Of a stretch of DNA of 33,602 bases, positions 1-9,407 are shown piece by piece. This DNA is from Cephalotrichum gorgonifer (lineage: Eukaryota; Ascomycota; Sordariomycetes; Microascales; Microascaceae), in assembly GCA_900312665.1 (NCBI GenBank), contig ONZQ02000001.1, forward strand, positions 1-33,602, in the 5' to 3' direction. The stretch's first letter is position 1. The number at the start of each line of letters is the position of its first letter. The position numbers and the translations under genes are program-made. The notes beneath the pieces are model-generated. The model made no database searches. It saw only the letters and a list, made by a program, of their open reading frames with translations, and was not told the DNA's origin.

Positions 1-3000
1 TTAGTTGGAAATCATAGTTTAGTATATCAATTTCAACTATCTCTAGGAATATAAATCTACCCTATCTTTCTAATTAATTTACTTAAACTATTTATAGTAA
101 TAAAAGGGGAAACTCTAGAGATTTCTATAAATATAGTCTTCTAAGTAGAACTATAATATAAAGTTGAATATATCTTTAATCATTATAGAGGAGAATAGTA
201 CTATAAGTTTCTAGTAAAATAGAAAAATTAGCTCTTAGAAGATATAATATAGGAGCCTCAATATATATTTAAAGAATAGTAAATATTATAAGAATATAAA
301 GCTACTATCAATAATAGAAAAATAATAATAATAATATCAGAGATAATCAATTACTAGCAGTAGAGAAAATAAACCTTAAATCAAGCTCTCAGGGATATTA
401 CAGTAATATCATAGACACCTCTATAGGGTGAAATAAGTCAGAAAGATACTATAGTATCTAGAGAAGAAGAAGAGAGGAGGAATAAAGATAGAGGGGTTAC
501 TGAGAGAGATAAGATAGTGGTAGATTAAGGAATTATAGGAAATTGTATATAGGTAAAGATAATAGGTAAGGGATAAGGGAATTATCAATTAAATTATTAT
601 ATCCTTATAGGCTGCCCTCTAGAAGTTATTAAAAGAAAAAAATATCTATACTGCTTATAAACTCTCCCAGTAAACTATCACTATATAATCCTCTTATCCC
701 CTTACTACTCTATAAGGGTTAGATAATAAAACCCTTAAGGAAAGTAATCTATAAGCTATAATCTGCTTAATTAGAGAAGAAGCTGCTAGCTATAAGCTTA
801 GAAAAGAAAGATAATATATCATCTAATAGCTGATAAAAGACTAGGAGATAGAGCCTTTAGAAGAATAAATCTATAAGCTATAATCTATTCAAATAGAGGA
901 GGAAGATAGTATATCACTTAATATCCAATAAAGGATTAGATATCAAAACCCTTAGAAGAGATAATCTATCAAGCTATAGCCTATCTGAATAGAGGAGAAG
1001 TTATTTTATATAACTTAAAGAGAAGATAGAGAATCTATCAGAGGGGACCAGGAGGATAAATGAATCTATCTAAAGTGATCAATAAGAGAGAGCAGTAGTA
1101 GAAGAAAGTTATAAAGAGGGAATAGCTAGCCTATTATCATTATAAAAGATACTATCATAATATCTAAGAGGATATCTTACTATAATCTATTATTATCTAT
1201 CTCTAATAATATCATCACTACTGAAATAACTCTACTATAAACTACTTCTAAGAAAGCTGCTCGAAGTAGCTAGTTATCCTCTATTAAAGAGAGATTGATA
1301 TCTACTATATATCAGAAACTAGCTATTAAGCCTATAATAAAGAAATCAGAAAAGCCAGGAGAGATAGAATCCTCCTTATAAGGAGGCCAAGAGATATCTG
1401 ATACTGCAGGGATAGATAAAGAGAGAGTAGATAAGAGCAGAACTGAGATTATAGAACTGGGAACTAAGAAGACTATTTGAAGCTTAGAAGAGATAGCTAA
1501 GAGCTGGGATACTATATTATCATATACTATCGAAGCCTCAGAGGATATAGATATTAGTGCCTAAGTGAAATCCTTATTATTGAAGGCTAGGATAGAAGAG
1601 GAAGTAAGTATTAAGAGCAGATATTCCTTATCGAGATTAATCTCTGAGGATATAAATAGAGAAATCCTATAAAGGATCTCAGAGAATAGAAGGACAAGGG
1701 CCAGGAAAGGAGAGATAGTAGAAGGAAGTAGAGTATTGAATAGAGAGATAACTATAGAGATAAATTCTATAGCAGTTATCTAACTAGGATAGCAAGCTTC
1801 TAATTTTATATATTAAAGAACCTTCTTTAATATTATATACTGCTATATAGTAGCTATCTAAATTACTTATTAATCAAGAAGCTCTCAGCTATCTTATATA
1901 GACTATCTAGAAGAGAGATATACTAAGTCAAGCTCTAAGATCTGAATCTTATAATAAATAGTCAATAAATATCTAAGCTCAGGCTCAGATAGTTCTAAAC
2001 AGGGTTTCCTCTATATAATATAGTAATTATATTTTATAGATGATATTTCTATTATAGGAATTAATTAGAGAGCTAGAGTAGCTAAAAGGATAGAGATATA
2101 TTATAGTATAGTATATATCAAATAAATTTACTATATACTGTACTCTAAGTATAGCGATAGTAGATTATATAATAAAGCTGATTAGAGATAACTGTAGAAT
2201 CAGAGCTAGTATTATTATTATTATCAACTATATCGGAGATAAGGGAAGGGGAAGAGGGAGTAATAGAGGGGGAAATTATATAAGAAGATCTAGTAGAAAG
2301 AGGATCTAAGAGGGCCTTCAGAGAGATAGGGGTAAAGAAGATATTATTATCGATATTATCATTATTATTATCACTATTACTATCTCTACTACTGCTAGTA
2401 GCTATATTATCGATATTATTATCAATACTATCATCGATATCATTATCCTTATCCTCTCTTTCCTCCTATAGAATATAAGTATTATAATCTAAATAGAAGC
2501 CTTTAAAGACTTATCTCCTTCTTACTATCTACTGAAAACTCCTTATCATTCCCCAGAGAGTATATATACTTTATTCTGATAAATCTAGACTATATCACTA
2601 TAGATATCTCGATAAAGTCATCCCCAGAGCTACTGGGGTCTTCTGACTCTATTGATTTCCCTATAGATATCTAAAGATACTTTAAGAACTATACTGGAGT
2701 ATAAGGCTAAAGAATCTACTTTAAAGATATCATTATAAATAATTAATAGAACTCTGAAGAAAAGGAAAAAGAGAAGAATAAAATCTCTAGAATTGAGAAT
2801 TCCAGGAAGATTTTATATCTATTAAAGAATTAAACTAATAAAGAGAGAAAATATAACCCTTTACTATATTAATAGGAATAAACAATAACAATAATCATAT
2901 ATCTTCTACAGTACTAAAATATCTACTACTACAGTATAGCTATTATAAGCTCCTAGTAATATCATAGGGAGAGTACTAGAATAACCCTGATAGCACTCTA
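1..3000. repeat. RIP-degraded AT-rich repeat DNA
   Basis: About 3 kb of extremely AT-rich sequence, crowded with TA steps and almost without CpG, with no intact reading frame. It resembles fungal transposon DNA destroyed by repeat-induced point mutation. Low-complexity tracts occur near 310-345 (ATA/AAT triplets) and 2335-2460. The latter reads on the minus strand as an Asp/Asn/Ser-rich stretch that stays open for roughly 100 codons, down to about position 2160, before stops accumulate, so it may be a remnant of a transposon protein. A degenerate repeat at 730-1010 is listed separately. I could not recognise reverse transcriptase, integrase or transposase motifs by eye, so the element class is undetermined. 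Confidence 0.75.
730..1010. repeat. Three degenerate copies of a ~100-bp repeat
   Basis: Three related blocks begin near 732, 855 and 951. Each contains a CCTTAGAAGA-like start, then AATCTATAAGCTATAATCT, then a GAGGAGAAG-like purine stretch. The spacing is uneven (about 123 and 96 bp). The third block keeps more C residues (AAGCTATAGCC) than the others, as expected if the copies were mutated to different extents by RIP. This may be a former protein repeat in a transposon or a minisatellite. Confidence 0.45.
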
Positions 3001-3008
3001 TATATAGA

Positions 3009-3420
3009 AGAAGATCCAGAAGACCAAGAAGACTAAGAAGATCCAGAAGACCAAGAAGACCAAGAAGATCCAGAAGACCTAGAAGATCCAGAAGACCAAG
3101 AAGATCTAGAAGACCAAAAAGACCGAGAAGATCCAGAAGATCTAGAAGATCTAGAAGATCAAGAAGATCCAGAAGACCAAGAAGATCAAGAAGATCTAGA
3201 AGACCAAGAAGATCTAGAAGACCAAGAAGATCCAGAAGACCAAGAAGACCCAGAAGACCAGGAAGACTTAAAAGAACAAAAAGATCTAGAAGACCAAGAA
3301 GATCCAGAAGACCAAGAAGACCCAGAAGACCAGGAAGACTCAAAAGAATAAAAAGATCTAGAAGACCAAGAAGACCAAGGAAATCAAGAAGATCCAGAAC
3401 ACCTAAAGGATCAAAGAGCT
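3009..3420. repeat. 9-nt tandem repeat (GAAGACCAA / GAAGATCCA units)
   Basis: Roughly 45 consecutive 9-nt units of the type GAAGAYCNA. On the plus strand they encode an acidic Glu-Asp-X array with X = Gln, Pro or Leu. On the minus strand they give an open but uninformative Leu/Gly/Asp-rich frame (2906-3343). The plus frame contains TAA where neighbouring units have CAA (for example near 3031 and 3350), which is what RIP does to glutamine codons. It could be the tail of a transposon-encoded protein or a plain minisatellite. I do not call a gene here. Confidence 0.7.
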
Positions 3421-3483
3421 ACAAGTTCTACCATCTTCTGAGGACAGAAGATATAGGGAAGGAGGGGAATAAGATATCAGGTG

Positions 3484-3959
3484 TCAGGAGTCTTAGAGAG
3501 GCTACAGAAGAAGGTGAAGCTAGCGAGGGAGACACGAGCATCTCTAGGGAACACAGCCTGGGAGAAGTAGAAGTATAGGGTTTCCAAAGAGTTGGATAAG
3601 CTCAAAGTCAATTGGATCTCACAGTGAGGTCGCAGGGAGAGTTCGGATAAAGTTGAAGTCAAAATCATATCTCATAGTGAGGTTACAGGGAGGCCCCAAT
3701 ATAATATCGGAAGAAGGGATGAAGGAAGGGAGGAAGTATAAGAAGGGAGGAGTCCTCCAACAAGAGAAGAAAAAGAAGGAGGGAAGTTAGCGATTAGTGA
3801 AATCAAATCGGCAACTGTAGAGTGCACCAGCTATCGGTGCCCATTCTATCACTACGGGCTCGCAGGTAGCTCCCTGTGAGGTACCTTCGAGGTGACACTA
3901 TATTCACCCTATCACTCCACATCAGTGGCCTATTACTTGTGTGTCTGCCGACCACTACA
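3484..3959 (-). repeat. LTR-like repeat, copy 1 of a tandem pair
   Basis: A 476-bp unit followed immediately by a second copy. Read on the minus strand it begins TGTAGTGGTCGGC and, extended two bases to 3482, ends TGACA. That gives the TG...CA termini typical of long terminal repeats. This copy keeps more C and G than copy 2. A stretch from about 3830 to 3950 is highly conserved between the two. The LTR identity is inferred from the termini and length only. No primer-binding site or pol gene was found. Confidence 0.55.
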
Positions 3960-4434
3960 TCAGGAGTCTTAGAGAGGCTATAAAAGAAGATAAAGCTAGC
4001 AAGGGAGATATAAGCATCTCTAGGGAATACAGCCTGGGAGAAGTAGAAGTATAGGGTTTCCAAAGAATTAGATAAGCTCAAAGTCAATTAGACCTTATAA
4101 TAAGATTACAGGGAGAGTTTAGATAAAGTTGAAGTCAAAATTATATCTTATAGTGAGATTATAGAGAGGCCTTAATATAATATTGAAAGAAGGGATGAAG
4201 GAAGGGAGGAAGTATAAGAAGGGAGGAGTCCTCTAATAAGAGAAGAAAAGAAGGAGGGAAGTTAACGATTAATGAAATCAAACTGGCAATTATAGAGTAT
4301 ATCAGCTATCAGTGCCTGTTCTATCACTACAGGCTTACAGGTAGCTCCCTGTGAGGTACCTTCGAGGTGATACCATATTCACCCTATCACTCCACATCAG
4401 TGGCCTATTACTTATATATCTGCCGACCACTACA
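3960..4434 (-). repeat. LTR-like repeat, copy 2, heavily RIP-mutated
   Basis: A 475-bp second copy of the unit at 3484-3959, directly abutting it. Over the first 100 bases I count nine differences from copy 1, all C-to-T or G-to-A in the direction copy 1 to copy 2. At one site each copy appears to have been hit independently (ATCGG versus ACTGG, both derivable from ACCGG). The junction lacks the terminal two bases expected of a complete TG...CA end. The direct repeat itself is certain; the LTR interpretation is an inference. Confidence 0.6.
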
Positions 4435-4848
4435 GTAAGTTAAGGCCGTAGCCTATAGATCGAGGCTCAATCCAACCTAAGTGTTGTATAGGTTGGAAGG
4501 ATACGACTTACATAGGCTGGGCTATATGAACATTGATTATAAATGGGCCTGGAGGGTCATTATACCAACTTTCTATCGTCGTATTATATTGTGCTCAAGT
4601 AGCTCTCTCCCTTGTTAGGAGGAGTGATCCAAATAGCTTGGATTGGTCATCCAATATCATCCTTCTTTGCTTATGATATTGTAAATCATATTTGTCAGCT
4701 TATTCCCCTTCAAATGGTCAGGCAGAAGATGTGATCTTTATATAGATATAAATAATTATATACCCGGCCTCTTTTTTTCTTTTAATAATAAGCAAATACC
4801 TCTAAAATTATAACTTATAACACCACAGTACAACATCACTATCATATC
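4435..4848. promoter_or_regulatory. Upstream region of the beta-propeller gene
   Basis: AT-rich intergenic sequence between the repeats and the first gene. A TATA-like stretch (TTTATATAGATATAAATA) lies at about 4737-4754, and a pyrimidine run at about 4770-4783. Both are plausible core-promoter elements for the gene starting at 4849. No other feature is recognisable. Confidence 0.4.
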
Positions 4849-5865
4849 ATGTTCTCAAAGGTTGCCTTCTTCATAGCTCAGCTAGCCCTCGTGGTGGCAG
4901 TAGACACCCTCCCCTCAACTGTTGTCACCCAGCTTGAGGAGGGTTCCTGGTTGGAGAACATCGCTGTGCGGCCCAACGGTGACCTCCTCGCCACTCTCCT
5001 CGAGCCCACTCCCGATATCATCATTGTGCGGAGCCCATCCTCCCGCCAGCCCAAAACCGAGGTGCTCACCTCTATTCCCGCGCTTACAAGACTGCTTGGT
5101 ATCACTGAAGTCTCAACCGGCAAGCACGGCAAAGAGACATACGTTATTGTCGGTGACAATGGGAGCCAGTCGTGCAGCGCATACGCTGTTACCTTTGGTC
5201 GAGGTCGGCATAGGAAACCCACCGTCTCGAAAATCATCGACTTTGATGCGGATACGACCTTCGTCAACGGTTTAACCAGCATCCCCGGTATCGACAATGC
5301 CATCCTTGTTGGGGACTCGGCCGGTCGCGTCGGCTACCTGAACCTTTCGGCCGGCACCTTCGACCCTTTTGCTTTCGACTACCCGGCGCTGAAGCCAGAT
5401 AACAGTGCGGATCTGAAAATCGGTGTTAATGGTATCAAGATTTCTGACGGCTACCTCTATTTCTCTAACTTCAACCTCCTAACCCTTAGCCGCATCGCCA
5501 TCACCCCCCAAGGCTACCCAGCACCTCATGCTGACACTGAGCTGGTCGCCGACCTGGCTACAATCGGCGTCATTGGCCTGGACGACTTCGCCTTCGACAA
5601 GCACGGTAATATATACCTGACTAGCAACATTGACAACAAGCTTGTATATGTGGAGGTGTCGACTGGCAAGAGCACCGTTGTTGTAGGGGGTGATTTGGAG
5701 ATGACGGTGGCGGGCGATACGGCGGCTGCGTTTGGCCGTGGTCACAGCGATTCAGAGATGCTGTATGTGGTTACAGCGGGCGGAAAAGGCGCTCCTGTAG
5801 GGGGGAACAGGACAGAGGGCGCAAAGGTGGTTGCTGTTGACACTTCCAAGTTGCATTTGGCTTAA
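4849..5865 (+). CDS. Secreted six-bladed beta-propeller protein (SMP-30/gluconolactonase-like)
   Basis: Single-exon gene of 338 aa. Residues 1-17 form a hydrophobic signal peptide, so the protein probably enters the secretory pathway. The rest has the repeating strand pattern of the SMP-30/NHL propeller superfamily, whose members include lactonases and other metal-dependent hydrolases. Candidate metal ligands in the expected order are Glu36 (WLEN), Asn140 (FVNGL) or Asn194 (GVNGI), and Asp245/246 (LDDFAF). These are pattern matches, not proof of catalysis. Such proteins are common in fungal metabolic clusters but rarely have assigned substrates. The gene sits at the border with RIP-damaged DNA yet its frame is intact and GC-rich. 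Family call is fairly sure; lactonase activity is uncertain. Confidence 0.75.
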   Translation: MFSKVAFFIAQLALVVAVDTLPSTVVTQLEEGSWLENIAVRPNGDLLATLLEPTPDIIIVRSPSSRQPKTEVLTSIPALTRLLGITEVSTGKHGKETYVIVGDNGSQSCSAYAVTFGRGRHRKPTVSKIIDFDADTTFVNGLTSIPGIDNAILVGDSAGRVGYLNLSAGTFDPFAFDYPALKPDNSADLKIGVNGIKISDGYLYFSNFNLLTLSRIAITPQGYPAPHADTELVADLATIGVIGLDDFAFDKHGNIYLTSNIDNKLVYVEVSTGKSTVVVGGDLEMTVAGDTAAAFGRGHSDSEMLYVVTAGGKGAPVGGNRTEGAKVVAVDTSKLHLA

Positions 5866-6780
5866 AGTTTAAACCCGGCCAAGCACCAATACTCAACAAT
5901 CCTCTACTTGAGAACCTGTTGTATTAGATGTATGTCGCGCTTAGGACCTTATATTGTTAGTACATAGCGTGTGCTGGAGTTTATAGTCTAAGAGCGAGGC
6001 TGATGCTTATGGTATACTGTTATTGATCATGATCAGGGTCTTCATGAGCTTTCAACGTTCATGGCTGAGGATAGATGGAAAATATATAGTTTATATTGAT
6101 ACTTCGGTATCTATCTGCGCCAGCTATTACACACATTCTAGAGAACATACTACAATATCGTATCCAAATAGGTATAGGGCCAATTGTTAGAGGTTGATAT
6201 ATTATATCTATTTAATTTAAAACTGCTTTGTTGACTCAGTCATATAGATTGTATCTAGGCTCTTTTACCGTTTATATCATTTGATAGAGTTATCTTCAAA
6301 TCCCTTATAGTAGCAAATGTTATTGAAATCTATAACTACTAGTAAGCCAGAGGAAGGAGGAGCCGACCTACTCTATCACCAGTCCGGTTTAGGAATACAG
6401 CCTTCCACTTCTTAATACTATCTAAGGAATAATTTACAGTAAATGGTATACTATAGCCTTTCTGCTTATATCAGACCAGCTAGAATTATCTAAGTCCCAA
6501 GCCCTAGTACAACGTATTCTGAAACACATAAAAGCCTCTTGAAGCCCAGCATCTAATATCTATTCTTGCAAATATCAAAAGAATATAGGTTATAATAGCC
6601 TACTCCTTTTAAAGGAACAAAGTATATAATGTAGAATGCCCATCCTATATAAATAGACATAATAGCAACTGTGGCCTCATAGAGTCCTATTGGAAACCGG
6701 CTTGCCAAGAAATCGCCTAGGGGATTAATCCATTAGATCTTTCACACTCGACTCTCACCTTCTTAACTAATATAGATACA
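5866..6780. other. AT-rich intergenic region, no gene seen
   Basis: About 0.9 kb between the convergent 3' ends of the beta-propeller gene and the D-amino-acid oxidase gene. It is AT-rich with stops in all frames. The part from about 6150 to 6720 resembles decayed repeat DNA. I see no gene or RNA. Confidence 0.5.
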
Positions 6781-8104
6781 TTATAACTTCGCTCGCAGCT
6801 CGCTCTTGGGGACATGGCGTAGCAGGTCCTCCGCGCACCTAACCGAATCTAATGCCATGCCATAGCCAGCCTGGAATCCCGTCCCTCCGGCACCGTAGTT
6901 ATGGACCACCGAGCGCTTCTCACCATCAACGAGGATCTCGTCCTTCTCGACGCGAGCCCCCCCCTCACGGGAGGGTCGGAGGCCTGATGCTACAGATAGG
7001 ACCTCGAATGTCTGTTCGCGAAGCTGAGGGTGGAGATGGGTTGTGCGCTGGAGGATGTCCTCAGTCTCGTAGCCGTAGGTGGAGTCGTCCCTGGGATGAT
7101 CGTTAGTTTTCGTCGCGTTCGCTGTTATGTTTGGAATAGTGCAAACCAGCAAAAACTTACCCGTTTCCTTTTTGCATGTAGCCCCCCAGAATGACGTTTC
7201 CGTTGGAGAACGGCCGCGGGATGATATAAGTCTCGTAGTCCTTCCCGTGCCTCATGATGTTTTTGGTGACGTTAGGTGCTCGAGTCAACACGACTTGTCC
7301 ACGCGTGGGGTAGCACTTAGGGTCTTCGACGCCCGGGAGAGTTCTCGCGGCATTGCCAGTGCAGTTGAAGACGACCTTGGTCGTTGGGTTCGAGAAGGCA
7401 GCCTGGAGGCCGGGGAGCTTCTGACGGATGAAGCGCACACCGTACTCGTCCCTCAGTCTGCATTGGAGGTACTGGATGTGTGCGGGGGCATTCACGGTCA
7501 GCGTTGTGAAAGCGACCCCGAACTTGGCGCCCTCGGGGAGATCTTCCTGGGGTAGGACCTTGAACTGTGTTGTTTGTTAGCAGGAAGGTTTATGGGCCGT
7601 TTCTTTCTTAAAAAGGGCGGGAGTGCTGACATCTTCAAGGTAGTCCGCCATGCTCTTGATCTTGTCATGTGGGATGTTTTCGTCCCAGTACTCGATCGAC
7701 TCTGTTCTACGCACGAAGGATTCCCTCGGTTGTTCAGTTGCAAGCTTAGCAAGATGGGCGTATCCCAGCCGATCCCATCTCAGCGCATTTGTATCCGTGC
7801 CGGAGATGGCAGAAAAGTTACAGCCGGCCCTACCGGGGGTTAGCGGCCATCTCCAAGACCACTGTATATACCCTAGGAATCTTACCATGGTGATGTATAT
7901 CTGACTGAAGTGTCGCCAGGGAGATACTCGGCAATGACAGTTATTGACGGCCCATAGCCCCTCTCAGCAAGGACGAGGGCAACATTTAGGCCGATGATGC
8001 CGCCACTGAATCGGTTAGTTTCCGGAGGCTAGTACCAGTATAGTATCATATCAGGAAGCCTACCCAAGGATGGTTATACTGGCTCTCGAGTCGCTGTGTG
8101 ACAT
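6781..8104 (-). CDS. Peroxisomal D-amino-acid oxidase (FAD-dependent)
   Basis: Five exons on the minus strand: 8104-8064, 8005-7886, 7829-7631, 7564-7161 and 7090-6781, giving 357 aa, a normal length for DAAO. The enzyme deaminates D-amino acids to 2-oxo acids, ammonia and H2O2. Visible features are the FAD-binding GGGIIG at residues 14-19 preceded by a beta strand, TSPWAGCN at 51-58, the GLRPSREGGARVE segment that carries the substrate-carboxylate Arg in this family, and the C-terminal signature HNYGAGGTGF. The last residues, AKL, are a PTS1 peroxisomal signal. Joining exons restores the FAD motif across intron 1 and Trp54 across intron 2. The donor of intron 3 (GTCAGC) is weak but the family sequence continues across it. 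D-aspartate oxidase specificity cannot be excluded. It is divergent from the catalase, with CCGATCGG 188 bp upstream. Confidence 0.9.
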
Positions 8105-8291
8105 TGTAGCGAAACAGGATATAGAGACTTGATCAGGCTATGCGAGAATGTATAAATGAAAGATTGGCTGTGTGGAGTGGTCAGGAATTGTTGAGAGGTA
8201 TGAGCTAAATGCGTGTCTCATAAGATCGTCGAATGTATATAACATAGGTCATTTGAGCTACTTGTAAACAGATGCTCCAAGTAGAGCAATA

Positions 8292-8299
8292 CCGATCGG
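8292..8299. promoter_or_regulatory. CCGATCGG palindrome upstream of DAAO
   Basis: A perfect 8-bp palindrome that can be read as CCG-N2-CGG, an everted pair of the triplets bound by Zn2Cys6 dimers. It lies 188 bp upstream of the DAAO start codon. The same octamer is found upstream of the aldo-keto reductase and, twice, the aldolase. Its role as an operator is inferred. Confidence 0.5.
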
Positions 8300-8737
8300 C
8301 TACAGCTAGCAAACTCAGCCGGGTGTCGTGACTTCACTGATGGCCTGATCTGGGCGGAACCAGACATGGCCTCATCTGCACCCTGGCATCTTTGGCCACC
8401 GCTACTTGGGATAGCCGCCCAGGCAAAAAGCCCGCAACTTCCATTTTAGTTTTGCCACACTGAGTAGGTGGTCAATGCAAGGTGTTGTACTTCTACAAGT
8501 TCGGGGGAAGGTACAAGCGACTGATGGATCTCCGAGACACCCTATCAGGCATGTGGGACTATCCGATAGGGGAAGTGTGGAGTCGTTATCGCTCACCGTC
8601 GGGCGAGAGGACCCCGCCTTGCCTTCCTAATCGCGTAAAACGTTTCCGGCTGCGGAGGCCTGTACCTCGTACAATTATCAATACAAATACAGAATAAAAG
8701 GTATTTTCCAGTAGCTGGTCGCTTAATATAACCTCTT

Positions 8738-8745
8738 CCGACCGG
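8738..8745. promoter_or_regulatory. CCGACCGG variant site between DAAO and catalase
   Basis: CCG-N2-CGG octamer with one base different from CCGATCGG and identical to the site at 17937 upstream of the transaminase. It lies 634 bp from the DAAO start and 663 bp from the catalase start, so which gene it would serve is unclear. Confidence 0.35.
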
Positions 8746-8944
8746 CCCCGCATACATCGCACGGCTTGCAGATGATGGCGATAGTTAGCGACCCTCCCAA
8801 TCGGTTATTGTGGATATTCCTAGTTACATGGCGGGGTCGAGTTGGCCGTGACAAGGTCACCATCCAAAAGGTGCCATACCCTGAGCATGATTCCTTGTAC
8901 TCCCTATATATATACAACGTAGCCTTTGTGATGTTTCGGAGGAG

Positions 8945-8966
8945 TCGGCTATTCTGACTGAGCCGA
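8945..8966. repeat. Inverted repeat TCGGCT-N10-AGCCGA
   Basis: Perfect 6-bp arms around a 10-nt spacer. The outer triplets form CGG-N14-CCG, so it could be a wide-spaced Zn2Cys6 site or a small cruciform. Chance occurrence is possible. Confidence 0.4.
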
Positions 8967-9248
8967 GAATACTTTGAAGCGCCGATTAGTCATGCTATGT
9001 GACTAGAAATCCATGTTCTTAATAATCTCAGAGAAACAATTGGCTGCTATCAAATATAAGGCAGGCTAGCAACCCCACAATAAACACTTGGGAGCTCGGC
9101 TATGAAATCCGTTCCCAATACAGTAATTGGCCCGCATCGGAGATATATCGGACTGTGCAGCACTGTCTACCTCCCCTCAAGCCGCCATCCTAATACCACT
9201 TTTTCGAGCCGACTCTCTCTTAGATTTGATTTGCCCGCCCCATAAACC

Positions 9249-9270
9249 GCTCGATATATACATTTCGAGC
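9249..9270. promoter_or_regulatory. Inverted repeat GCTCGA-N10-TCGAGC enclosing a TATA-like loop
   Basis: Perfect 6-bp arms flank TATATACATT, about 140 bp upstream of the catalase ATG. The loop is a good TATA-box candidate for the catalase gene, framed by a dyad. The arm and spacer lengths match those of the repeat at 8945-8966. Confidence 0.45.
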
Positions 9271-9407
9271 AAAAAAGGAAGTCATCTGTGATCATTCCTT
9301 GTCTTCACCTTTAGCCCCAGACGACAAACGTCAATCACCCTACTCCTACTCAACCAAACCCGCTCCCTCCAGAAAGCTCTATATCAGAGTTGACTTGACT
9401 GCCTGCC

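Larger units (their letters stand above)
8105..9407. promoter_or_regulatory. Divergent promoter region of DAAO and catalase
   Basis: A 1.3-kb non-coding interval between two divergent peroxisomal-enzyme genes. It holds CCGATCGG (8292-8299), CCGACCGG (8738-8745), two inverted repeats with 6-bp arms and 10-nt spacers (8945-8966 and 9249-9270), and a pyrimidine-rich leader before the catalase start (about 9295-9375). Short open frames here look fortuitous. Confidence 0.6.

Noticed and set aside
2906..3343. 145-aa Leu/Gly/Asp-rich open frame on the minus strand
   Set aside because: It is the reverse reading of a 9-nt tandem repeat whose units contain no stop in this frame; openness is a product of the repeat.
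3477..4087. Two similar short minus-strand open frames
   Set aside because: They are the same stretch of the two LTR-like copies and have no protein features.
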